Assembly (NCBI GenBank): GCA_965237445.1
Contig: OZ250142.1
Location: forward strand, 248,001 to 312,000
Source of the DNA: G963668185 sp965237445
GTDB lineage: Bacteria; Chloroflexota; Dehalococcoidia; Lucifugimonadales; G963668185
Length of the DNA stretch: 64,000 bases
Reading direction: 5' to 3'
Below are positions 41,896-49,803 of the stretch, piece by piece. The notes beneath the pieces are model-generated. The model worked only from the letters and a program-made list of their open reading frames with translations, was not told the DNA's origin and did no database searches. Each line of letters begins with the position of its first letter. Within the stretch, counting starts at the first letter, position 1. The translations under genes were made by a program, and so were the position numbers.

Positions 41896-43296
41896 CTACG
41901 CGAACTGAAACTCTGTGGACGACACTATGAGTTGGAGCGTCCTCTGAATGCGTTCTACGCTTTCCTGCCTATCCTCTTCGGTATCAAACTTCAATGGCCC
42001 GCCGTCCCCAGCGTTCTGCAGCAATGCCTGGCGCGTGTCCCCACCAACGTCGATCGCGCCGAGTTGCTCCAAGCAATTGTCAACCAGGTCCTCGGCTGAG
42101 AGTGCCCCAGCAGAGCCTATGGTGTGAACGATGTCCTTAACGCCAGGCTTGTCAATGTTCCCGAACCTGTCCACGGCAAAGTTGACGCGCTCGTTCAGTG
42201 TTCCGCCGTCGATCCACTCTTTGCCTGTGTGCCAGCCTTCCACAGTTGGCGGGTCCATCAGTCTTTGACCCATCACCATGGTCGCGGTATCGAGTTCTAC
42301 GAGGCCGGGCTCGGGGAAGCGGTGCTCACCGGTGAGCCGGACAACGCCAACGACCAATTCGGTTGGGCTCTTGACCTTCTTGTAACGCGCCTGCTTAAAG
42401 GAGTCCGAGTTGAACAGCGTGCGCAGGGTTGCCTTTATCGAGTAACCCGACTCGGTGAATGTCTTCATCAGAGACTCGATCGCCTCCGGGTCCTGAGGAG
42501 GGACGGTCTCCCAAGCGGGAACCTGAGGCTCATCCGCTACGAAGAAGTTGAACAGGTGACGGCAAATGAACCGAGCAGTAGCAGGCTCTTCCAAGATGAT
42601 GTCGATGATATCCTCGCCGTTGAACCTTCCCTTTCTTCCCAAGAACTCCTTTTCGCTGTCGTCGTGGTCCTCCTCCACGTAGACGAACTCAGGAACGTGG
42701 TGGCCATGGGGATAGAGTGGAATGACCTGTCGCGTGGTCCAGCCGGTGAAGGCGCGCGCCGTGTTCTTGATATCCTGCTCCGTGTAGTTGCCCACGCCCA
42801 TTGAGAACAGCTCCAGCAGTTCCCTGCCGTAGTTCTCGTTGGGGGCGCCACGATGGTTCTCCGTGTTGTCCAGCCAGTCAATCATCGCCGGGTCCCGGGA
42901 GAGATCCATCAGTATGGTCTTCATGTCCTTCATGCCGTTACGGCGGAAGGTATCGATCTGGGTCACCAGCGTGGGAGTGTGCTCGCTCTTGTTGTACCCG
43001 GTGGCGAAAACGTGATGCCAGAACAACGCCATCTTCTCTTCGAGCGGGCGCTTCGTATTGATCATCCTGTAGATCCACCTGCCGCACCACGAGAACAGGG
43101 GCTCCCAACCGTTGAGGGCGGCGTAGTAGCGTTTCAGGACATCTTCCTGAAGGTCTGGAAGGCGTTCCGGATGGAGGAGGTCTTCGACCACGTCCTCGTA
43201 GTCCCTCGCCGCCAGCTCCTCCAATTCCGGCCGTGTTGCCCCGAATCCAGCCCGGCGCATCAGGTGGCCCATCAAGGCGACTTTATCGACAGACAT
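41896..43296 (-). CDS. DUF1800 family protein
   Basis: Usual partner of DUF1501. Seen: HLMRRAGFGATRPELEELAARDYEDVVEDLLHPE near the N terminus, MALFWHHVFATGYNK, MIDWLDNTENHRGAPNENYGRELLELFSMGVGNYTEQDI, and NSDSFKQARYKKVKSPTELVVG, all typical. 466 residues from the ATG at 43296, which has GGAGG five bases upstream. First gene of the DUF1800-DUF1501-NHL operon. No signal peptide. Function unknown. Confidence 0.9.
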   Translation of the reverse strand: MSVDKVALMGHLMRRAGFGATRPELEELAARDYEDVVEDLLHPERLPDLQEDVLKRYYAALNGWEPLFSWCGRWIYRMINTKRPLEEKMALFWHHVFATGYNKSEHTPTLVTQIDTFRRNGMKDMKTILMDLSRDPAMIDWLDNTENHRGAPNENYGRELLELFSMGVGNYTEQDIKNTARAFTGWTTRQVIPLYPHGHHVPEFVYVEEDHDDSEKEFLGRKGRFNGEDIIDIILEEPATARFICRHLFNFFVADEPQVPAWETVPPQDPEAIESLMKTFTESGYSIKATLRTLFNSDSFKQARYKKVKSPTELVVGVVRLTGEHRFPEPGLVELDTATMVMGQRLMDPPTVEGWHTGKEWIDGGTLNERVNFAVDRFGNIDKPGVKDIVHTIGSAGALSAEDLVDNCLEQLGAIDVGGDTRQALLQNAGDGGPLKFDTEEDRQESVERIQRTLQLIVSSTEFQFA

Positions 43297-43527
43297 GTCA
43301 GCCTCCATAATCGAGAGTCATTGCATTCCACAAAGACCCAAACTTCCTAGCTTCCACCATATGCGATTATAGGAATAGGACAAGATAAGGTCAATGCAGT
43401 TTTTGCGAGAGTCGGCGGAGTGCTCCACACGCCCGGCTGCCGGGCACGAAGCGTGTAGCTCGGAGCACGCCGTGCTACTATCGGCACAAACGGGGGGCCT
43501 CCGAATTCCCTTGAGGAGTAATCGACA

Positions 43528-44496
43528 ATGCCTGACTACGCGGACTTGCAACAGCGTTTAGACAACGGCGACGTGATCATCTTGGACGGAGCCATTGGCA
43601 CCGAACTGCAGCGCATGGGGGCGCCAATGGACTACTACTGTTGGGCCGCCCTGGCCAACGAAACCCATCCGGCAAGCGTGCGCCAGCTTCATGAGGACTA
43701 CATAAGGGCAGGCGTGGATGTAATCACGACCAACACCTACATGGCTGCCAGGCATGTTATCCAGCACGGGGGCTTCGAAGACCGCACAGGCGATTGGAAC
43801 AAGAGGTCCGTCGAACTCGCGCTGGAAGCTCGGGAGAGGACGCCGGCAGACCGGCCCGTGTACGTTGCCGGTTCGGTCTCCTATCTGGCCGACGGCTCCG
43901 AGTTCGCGCCCGCAAATGTGGAAGATAGCTGCCTAGAGCAGATCGGCATTCTTGTCGAGGCCGGGGTGGATTTCCTGCTGTTGGAGATGCTGGCCACGAG
44001 TATGGACCGCGTAAAAGCGGCCGTACGATTCGCCGCTGAAGCGAACGTGCCTGCCTGGCTGAGCGTGACGTGCATGATCGAGGACGGCAGCTCAGAGGTG
44101 CTCTACGGAGACAGGGAGGCGTTCTCTCAACGGGCCGCACGGGTAGACGACATGACGTTCGCCGAGGCCGTGGAGGAGATCGCGGGAATGGAAGGCCCTT
44201 CAGCGTTGCTTGTCTTTCATTCCCAAGTCGAGAGCACGGGTCCCGGCCTACAAACCGTGAAGCCCGCGTGGACCGGAACGACCGGGGCATACGCCAATTC
44301 AGGGTATTGGGTCCGCCCCAACTGGCAGTACGTGGAGATGATCTCGCCCGCCAACTACCTGAAGTATGCGAAGGAGTGGGTGGACATGGGCGCGCAGATC
44401 ATCGGGGGGTGCTGCGGCGTGGGGCTTCAGCACGTGGAGATACTGCGGGAGGGACTCCCGCACTCGATACATTCGACTGTGTCCGCGCCCGCGTAG
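43528..44496 (+). CDS. Homocysteine S-methyltransferase family protein
   Basis: TIM-barrel of the MmuM/BHMT/MetH-N family, expected to move methyl groups to homocysteine or a similar thiol. Seen: IILDGAIGTELQRMGAP at the N terminus, DVITTNTYMAARHVI, VEAGVDFLLLEMLATSM, and GGCCGVGLQH at the C terminus with the adjacent Cys pair for zinc. The third zinc ligand, usually in a GxNC segment, is not seen: the equivalent place reads LLVFHSQVEST, so zinc or the substrate may differ. 322 residues; a TTGAGGAG site precedes the ATG. The crotonase gene follows 17 bases downstream. Confidence 0.85.
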   Translation: MPDYADLQQRLDNGDVIILDGAIGTELQRMGAPMDYYCWAALANETHPASVRQLHEDYIRAGVDVITTNTYMAARHVIQHGGFEDRTGDWNKRSVELALEARERTPADRPVYVAGSVSYLADGSEFAPANVEDSCLEQIGILVEAGVDFLLLEMLATSMDRVKAAVRFAAEANVPAWLSVTCMIEDGSSEVLYGDREAFSQRAARVDDMTFAEAVEEIAGMEGPSALLVFHSQVESTGPGLQTVKPAWTGTTGAYANSGYWVRPNWQYVEMISPANYLKYAKEWVDMGAQIIGGCCGVGLQHVEILREGLPHSIHSTVSAPA

Positions 44497-44513
44497 CAGG
44501 CGCGGACACAGTC

Positions 44514-45320
44514 ATGCAGGACTCGAAGACAGAGTATGGCATGTTCAGCGTGGAGCGGAGAGGGCCGGTGGCCCTCGTGACGATCGACAGGCCTGAGCGC
44601 CGCAATGCGATCGACCTGGAAGGATGGAAGGCGCTCAGTGGCCTGGCCGCAGACATCGACAGGGACGACGAGGTGCGGGCGGTGGTGTTCACAGGGGCAG
44701 GCGGCAGGGCGTTCTCCGCGGGGGCCGACATATCGGAGTTTGAGCTGGTACGGAACGACTCCGCGCAGGCAAGAGAGTACGGAGATGCGATCGACGGCGC
44801 TCTTACGGCTGTGGAGAGGATGAGCAAGCCGACGGTGGCAGCGATACGTGGATTCTGTGTTGGCGGCGGCTGCGATCTGGCAGCTGCCTGCGACGTGAGA
44901 GTAGCCACAGAGGACAGCACATTCGGGATGCCCGTGGCCAGGCTGGGGATCCTTGTCAGCTACGACGAGATGCGGAGACTCATCCGGCTAGTAGGCTATG
45001 GGCATACCAAGGACCTGTTGCTGACCGGCCGGTTGCTTGGGGCAGCGGAGGCGAATCGGATTGGGCTGATCTCCCGTGTAGTGCCGCCAGGCGATCTGGA
45101 GCGATGTGTCGAGGAGCTGGCGGCGAAGATCGCGGCGCTTGCGCCTCTATCTCACAGGCTGCACAAGGAGATGATGCGGGTCCTAGAAAACCCTGGCGGC
45201 GCGGCCGATCTCACACCTGAGGATGAGGCGATACAGTACGCCGCCTTCGATAGTGCGGACTATCGTGAGGGCCGCGCGGCGTTCCTCGAGCGAAGGCCGC
45301 CCCGATTCGGCGGCATGTAG
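44514..45320 (+). CDS. Crotonase (enoyl-CoA hydratase/isomerase) family protein
   Basis: Crotonase-fold CoA-thioester enzyme. Seen: VALVTIDRPERRNAID, GGRAFSAGADISEF (oxyanion-hole and CoA-binding loop), and VAAIRGFCVGGGCDLAAACDVRVA. The two acids of true hydratases are changed: Asp in GGGCDLA replaces the first Glu, and FGMPVARLGI has Val for the second, so it probably catalyses another crotonase reaction (isomerisation, decarboxylation or hydrolysis). 268 residues from the ATG at 44514; a longer frame overlapping the methyltransferase is a shadow. Same operon as the preceding gene. Confidence 0.85.
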   Translation: MQDSKTEYGMFSVERRGPVALVTIDRPERRNAIDLEGWKALSGLAADIDRDDEVRAVVFTGAGGRAFSAGADISEFELVRNDSAQAREYGDAIDGALTAVERMSKPTVAAIRGFCVGGGCDLAAACDVRVATEDSTFGMPVARLGILVSYDEMRRLIRLVGYGHTKDLLLTGRLLGAAEANRIGLISRVVPPGDLERCVEELAAKIAALAPLSHRLHKEMMRVLENPGGAADLTPEDEAIQYAAFDSADYREGRAAFLERRPPRFGGM

Positions 45321-45347
45321 CTGCGCCTGAGGGCCGCCTGGCCCACC

Positions 45348-46673
45348 CTACCTGATGCGCTGGACGACTCTTCGGGCGGCGTCGACGAGCGCCGTGATCT
45401 CCTCGGACGTGGTGAGGGCGCTCAACGAGCCGTGACACCGGCCCTGGACGAGTACGCCCTCGTTCACGAGACCCATGAAGAAGGCGCTGCCCATAGTCTT
45501 GTCAGCTCTCGCCACAGGCCCGTAACCATCAATCTCTTCGTTCGTGAAGTGGATGCCGAAGAATGAGCCTACGCCGGTGACCTGCGCATCGATTTCCGCC
45601 TCGTCGAAAACCGCCCGCAACTGCCTGCGGAGGTCTTCTCCCAGAGCGTTCATCCGGTCATGAACTTCAGGCGTCAGATGCTCCATTACGGTCACACCGG
45701 CAGCCATGGTGATGGGGTTGGCGTTGAAGGTGCCGCCGTGAGTGATCTTGGTGCCGGGCAGCGTGGGATCGTAGAGGGCCATTATCTCGTGACGGCCTCC
45801 GAAGGCACCGACGGGAGTGCCGCCACCGATGATTTTGCCGAAGAAGGTCAAGTCCGGCACGACGCCTATCTCGGACTGGGCCCCGCCCTGTGACAGCCGG
45901 AGGCTCTGTACCTCGTCGAACACGAGAAGGATGCCCAGCTCGGTGGTAAGTTCGCGGAGGCCTTCGAGGAAGTCCTGATCGCCGCGAATGTAACCCCAGC
46001 CGGCCACCACCGGCTCGACCACGACGCATGCAAGCTCGTGGGCGTGCTTTCTGATGGTCCGTTCAGTTGAATCCAAGTCGTTGTACGGGAGTATGACGAC
46101 GTCTTCCAATAGCCGGGGCGACATGCCTGGATACTCGTGGACGGCTTCAGGGTCGCCGTCTGCCGGGGCCGGGTACACGCTGACCGACATCTCCTCGCCG
46201 GAACCATGGTAGGCGCCCTCGAACTTCCCGAACTTGTGGCGGCCTGTGAACGCCTTGGCGGCACGGACGGCGTTAAGGGCCCCTTCGGTGCCGGAATTGG
46301 TGAACCGGACGCTGTCCAGACCGGGCACTCGCTCCACCATCATGCGAGCGAGGGTGGTCTGGTGCTCTGTGGGATTGGCGAATGCGGCGCCTTTTGCTGC
46401 CTGCTCCTGGATAACCTGGACGACTTCCGGGTGAGCGTGGCCCAGTATCAGGCTGGTGGCGTTCAGCATGAAGTCCAGGTAGCGGTTGCCGTCGACGTCG
46501 TACACGTAGTGCCCTTCGCCGCGCTCTGCGAAGAATGGGTAGGGCTTGAAGTACGCGGTGGTCCTAGAGCTTCCGCCCGGCAGGTACTTCACGGCCTCGG
46601 CCTGCAACGCCATGGACTTAGGGGTCTTCGCGGCGTATGCGCCGGACTCTCGATCGAGCTTGTCGGTAGTCAT
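45348..46673 (-). CDS. Class III aminotransferase, glutamate-1-semialdehyde aminomutase-like
   Basis: PLP enzyme of the HemL group. Seen: VKYLPGGSSRTTAYFKPYPFF at the N terminus, FTNSGTEGALNAVRAAKAFTGRHKF, DEVQSLRLSQGGAQSEIGVVPDLTFFGKIIGGGTPVGAFGG with the PLP Lys in GKIIGGG, and THGGTFNANPITMAAG. 441 residues from the ATG at 46673, with GGGAGGG four bases upstream. Real HemL is usually near other heme genes, which are absent, and some residues differ (YVYDVDGNRYLDFM), so it may act on another substrate, such as an amino acid derivative. It starts about 430 bases from the dispersed element. Confidence 0.85.
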   Translation of the reverse strand: MTTDKLDRESGAYAAKTPKSMALQAEAVKYLPGGSSRTTAYFKPYPFFAERGEGHYVYDVDGNRYLDFMLNATSLILGHAHPEVVQVIQEQAAKGAAFANPTEHQTTLARMMVERVPGLDSVRFTNSGTEGALNAVRAAKAFTGRHKFGKFEGAYHGSGEEMSVSVYPAPADGDPEAVHEYPGMSPRLLEDVVILPYNDLDSTERTIRKHAHELACVVVEPVVAGWGYIRGDQDFLEGLRELTTELGILLVFDEVQSLRLSQGGAQSEIGVVPDLTFFGKIIGGGTPVGAFGGRHEIMALYDPTLPGTKITHGGTFNANPITMAAGVTVMEHLTPEVHDRMNALGEDLRRQLRAVFDEAEIDAQVTGVGSFFGIHFTNEEIDGYGPVARADKTMGSAFFMGLVNEGVLVQGRCHGSLSALTTSEEITALVDAARRVVQRIR

Positions 46674-47364
46674 CGGTCCCTCCCGGGGGTAATGGCGGCG
46701 CGTATTATGCCCGATGGCGCGCCGAGAGTGCGAGGCAGGCATAGCGTGAGCACGATCCAAGGTTCAATGCGGGCCCAAGAACCACATTATATAGCTCTCA
46801 AAAGCAGCGAAGATTCCGGAAAACTGTAACATTCCGTCACTTTTTGTCACTTTTTGTAGCTGGACACTTTGGACTGTGTAACAGAATTCGAGCCAATTTG
46901 AATACTGAATGAATACAGGCTGAGAAGATTTGCAACAAAATGTGACAGTTCCCGATTGGGATTTGCCGCCGATTTCTCCAAGCCGGGTGCGCCAGCCGCC
47001 GCCGCACTCCGGAGCGAGGTTGCAGTTGTCGATGACCGCTTCAATCGGCCGGAACCGGCCATTTTGTAGCTGACATCCGAGGGCGAATTCTTCACGGGCG
47101 GCCAATACCGGCCAAAAGCGGCCACCAGGGCGAGGCCCCCGTATCGAGTACGGGGCAGGCTCTGGACCCACAATAGGGACTGGTGTTGACTGCTGGAGAG
47201 CTTCGCAAAAAACCTCATGCACCAAGAATAGCACGCTAGTTCGTGCGCGTCTAGAGTGCACCTGGGCGTCATGCCGCCGAAGTCGCACGGGTCCTTCTGG
47301 TGCTCAGGGCTGGGCCGGTCCGTGAACCGCTCTTACAGCCCACGCGCAAGGGGAAGGGCCTGCT
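46674..47364. other. Non-coding region with dispersed element B
   Basis: Leader of the aminotransferase gene, the minus-strand dispersed element (46817-47242), and about 120 bases up to the composite transposon. The 8 bases next to the transposon (GGCCTGCT) repeat at its far end. No gene supported. Confidence 0.6.
46817..47242 (-). repeat. Dispersed iteron element, copy B (426 bp)
   Basis: Minus-strand relative of the 30.7 kb element. It begins GAACTAGCGTGCTATTCT, keeps the same length within a base and shares the middle ~270 bp. Where copy A has GTTCC words it has GTCAC, GTTGC, TATTC, TATTC and GTTAC; where A has GGAAC it has GTGAC, GTGAC and GTTAC within three tandem decamers (AAAAAGTGAC twice, then GGAATGTTAC). 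The words thus change while their places stay. Confidence 0.8.
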
Positions 47365-47808
47365 GGTTCCGTTTGCTTATGGGTTATGGGGATTACGATG
47401 AGAAGCAACGGCAGCGTTGCCAAGAAGGAATAATGACCACTAACAACTCGGGCAAGCTAAATGTGGGCGGACTCGCAGCTATTAGAAAACATCACCAGCA
47501 TCCCGCCCAGCAAACGAACCCCTCGGCAATCCGCCCCGCCTACCTAGCCGCCTGCCTGACGGCACTTGCCCATCAACCCAGTCGCTGGTACTCGTATCAA
47601 GATTGGGGGGACGAACGGTCCTGTCAAATTCTTGGCGCGGAGAGTGGAATAGAGTTCCCCTCGTCCGAGACATCGGTCCTGTGGAACGGTCTTCGTATAA
47701 CGGATGCGAGTGCAACGAAACACATTGGCGGGAGACGCAACCATGACCACATATGTCTCCGCCCCACGCAAGAGTGAATGGCATAATACCCCACTAGCAA
47801 ACGGAACC
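47365..47808 (+). mobile_element. TIR element, left copy (decayed)
   Basis: 444 bp. Terminal inverted repeats of 13 bp perfect (GGTTCCGTTTGCT / its complement), imperfect for about 10 more. It contains a 6-bp hairpin GCAACG/CGTTGC just before a ribosome-binding site, as in the right copy, and the remains of the small reading frame. Its sequence is collinear with the right copy except for several small indels. Confidence 0.8.
47433..47736 (+). pseudogene. Decayed copy of the TIR-element small gene
   Basis: Starts MTTNNSGKLNVGGLAAIR like the intact copy, after AAGAAGGAATA. One extra A then shifts the frame; a 5-base insertion restores it (AYLAACLTALAHQPSRWYSYQDW), and further indels move it out, back (GIEF) and out again. 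Mixed compensating indels suggest slow decay rather than selection. The start of the following ATGA-coupled frame (MTTYVSAPRKSEWHNTPLANG) is intact up to the inverted repeat. Confidence 0.7.
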
Positions 47809-47958
47809 GCGTCTCCACCAGACTTAACAATATCGAGAACCTTCGTGTTGAAGTTCCGCGGCGCAGTATAGCGCGCCGCGGTGTTACCCTGACCTGCCCC
47901 CGATCCTTGAACCATCCGGTATGTTAATCGGACAAGCACAGGAGCAGAGCCGGCAGGG

Positions 47959-49803
47959 ATGAGGATCTCCCTACAACAGCGCTTCCCGAAACAACGCCTT
48001 GCCGAAGCATGGCGGCTGGGGTTGTTTGCGTACAGCACGCTCATCGCCCCGTGGCCGCCGTTCGCCGTCGTGCTGGTGGCCACGGCCGTGATCGGCGCCG
48101 TCATCCCGCCGGTTCTGGTACACGCGACCTCTGGCCTGATCGACTCGCTCACTGCCCACGTGCCGAACTCGGGGGACGAGTCCCTCCTGGAATCGCTCCG
48201 TCACCACCTGCCCTGGCTTCTGCTACTTATAGGAGCAAGGCTGACGAGCGAATTGATATTCATGGACAGCTACCAACGCTATTTGGCAACTCAGCTACAG
48301 GATCGCACACTGCCGAGACTCGAAGGCGCGCTCTTTACTAAGGCCATGGCGCTGCGCCTTGAGCTGTTCGAGAGCCCTCGATACTACGACACGCTTCGGC
48401 TCGCTCGCGACGCCATTAGAAACGAGAGCCTGTCGGAAATCCTGCCACACATACAGCAGCTTCTGGTCATGGTCGTAAGCCTCGTCACGATCCTCGTCAT
48501 CTTGGCAGGAGTCCACTGGGCTATCCCGATAGCCCTCGGAGTCGCCGGCGTGTACGTGATCCGGCGGGGGATGCAGATAGAACAGGCCTTCATCGACATC
48601 AACGTGACGCAGACTCCGCTCAAGCGGCGGAGAGATTACTGGCGACGCCTTCTGACCGAGCGAGACTCGGCTGCCGAGGTCCGCCTCTACGGCCTTCAGG
48701 AACACTTCGCCTACTCCTGGCGCCGGCTGAGTGAACGGATGCTTGAAGACGTCAGGCGTGCCTTTCGCCGCGTGGCCATCCCGTTCGAGGTGCTCCCGGC
48801 CATAGTCCTAACCACCCTGTACGGGTCCGTGCTTGCGGTCTTGGTACTGAAGGCCGTGCTCGGCGACATGACCGTCGGCACGATGGTCGCTCTGATATTC
48901 GTGACCGAGACATTCCTGACCCGTATCGAAGACATAGGCTGGCGCCTCCGGGACCTGCAGGAGTTCTTCTCGAAATACAGGCTGGTTCGCGACTTCCTGG
49001 AGTTGGAGGGCGAGGAACGAAAGACCGGGCTCGCCTCCCCGTCGCAGACTGGTGAAGGGATTCGTTTCGAGGACGTCGGCTTCCGGTATCCCGGAAGCCG
49101 TGCCGACGCCCTCAGCCATGTCGATCTGCACCTGCGGCCCGGAGAGACGCTGGCACTCGTTGGCGAGAACGGGGCGGGCAAGACCACCTTGACCAAGCTT
49201 CTCCTGGGCCTCTACCAGCCCACCCATGGTCGCATCACGGTCGACGGCGACGACCTGGCCGAGCTCGAGCCGTCGGCGTGGAAAAGGGCAGTCTCGGCTA
49301 TCTTCCAAGACTACGTGAAGTACTCCCTCACGGTACGCGAGAACATCGGCTTCGGGCGGCTGGAGAAGCTGCCCGAGACCGGAGCCCTCGCTTCAGCCGC
49401 CCGAAGGAGCTCGGCGGCCGAGATCGTCGACGGCCTGCCGGGCGGCTATGCCACCTTGATGGGCAAAGAGTTCGAAGACGGTCACGATCTCTCGGAGGGC
49501 CAGTGGCAGAAGCTGGCGCTCGCCCGACTCTACCTGCGGGACACCGATGTGCTCGTCCTGGACGAGCCCGCTTCGGCACTGGACGCCCTCGCCGAGAGGG
49601 ACCTGTACAACCAGTTCCTGTCGCTGTCCGAGGGCAAGACAGTCGTACTGGTGTCACATCGACTCGGCTCGGCACGGCTGGCCGATAGGGTCGTCTTCCT
49701 CCACCGCGGCCGTGTGGTCCAGGAGGGCACTCACGACGAGCTGATGGCGGCTGGCGGGCCCTACTCCGAGCTCTACCGGATGCAGGCGGAGTGGTACACG
49801 TGA
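47959..49803 (+). CDS. ABC exporter half-transporter (permease + ATPase), first
   Basis: Type IV (B-family-like) exporter: an N-terminal membrane domain of about 6 helices followed by a nucleotide-binding domain. Seen: Walker A GENGAGKTTLTKLLLG at about residue 402, Q-loop in VSAIFQDYVKYS, signature LSEGQWQKLALARL (LSEGQ in place of LSGGQ), Walker B VLVLDEPASALD with the catalytic Glu, and the H-loop VSHRLGSARLADRV. 614 residues. The stop codon overlaps the next gene's GTG (GTGA), so the pair is coupled and probably a heterodimer. Substrate unknown: lipid, peptide or drug export are all possible. It lies inside a composite transposon. Confidence 0.92.
   Translation: MRISLQQRFPKQRLAEAWRLGLFAYSTLIAPWPPFAVVLVATAVIGAVIPPVLVHATSGLIDSLTAHVPNSGDESLLESLRHHLPWLLLLIGARLTSELIFMDSYQRYLATQLQDRTLPRLEGALFTKAMALRLELFESPRYYDTLRLARDAIRNESLSEILPHIQQLLVMVVSLVTILVILAGVHWAIPIALGVAGVYVIRRGMQIEQAFIDINVTQTPLKRRRDYWRRLLTERDSAAEVRLYGLQEHFAYSWRRLSERMLEDVRRAFRRVAIPFEVLPAIVLTTLYGSVLAVLVLKAVLGDMTVGTMVALIFVTETFLTRIEDIGWRLRDLQEFFSKYRLVRDFLELEGEERKTGLASPSQTGEGIRFEDVGFRYPGSRADALSHVDLHLRPGETLALVGENGAGKTTLTKLLLGLYQPTHGRITVDGDDLAELEPSAWKRAVSAIFQDYVKYSLTVRENIGFGRLEKLPETGALASAARRSSAAEIVDGLPGGYATLMGKEFEDGHDLSEGQWQKLALARLYLRDTDVLVLDEPASALDALAERDLYNQFLSLSEGKTVVLVSHRLGSARLADRVVFLHRGRVVQEGTHDELMAAGGPYSELYRMQAEWYT

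Noticed and set aside
44070..44513. Longer N terminus for the crotonase
   Set aside because: It overlaps the methyltransferase-like gene; Arg/Gly-rich shadow without family similarity.
46764..47288. Minus-strand frame over element B (174 codons)
   Set aside because: Same reason; it also runs through the decamer repeats.
47365..47808. Left TIR element as an independent insertion with its own target duplication
   Set aside because: Its two flanks (GGCCTGCT and GCGTCTCC) do not match; only the outer ends of the pair match.
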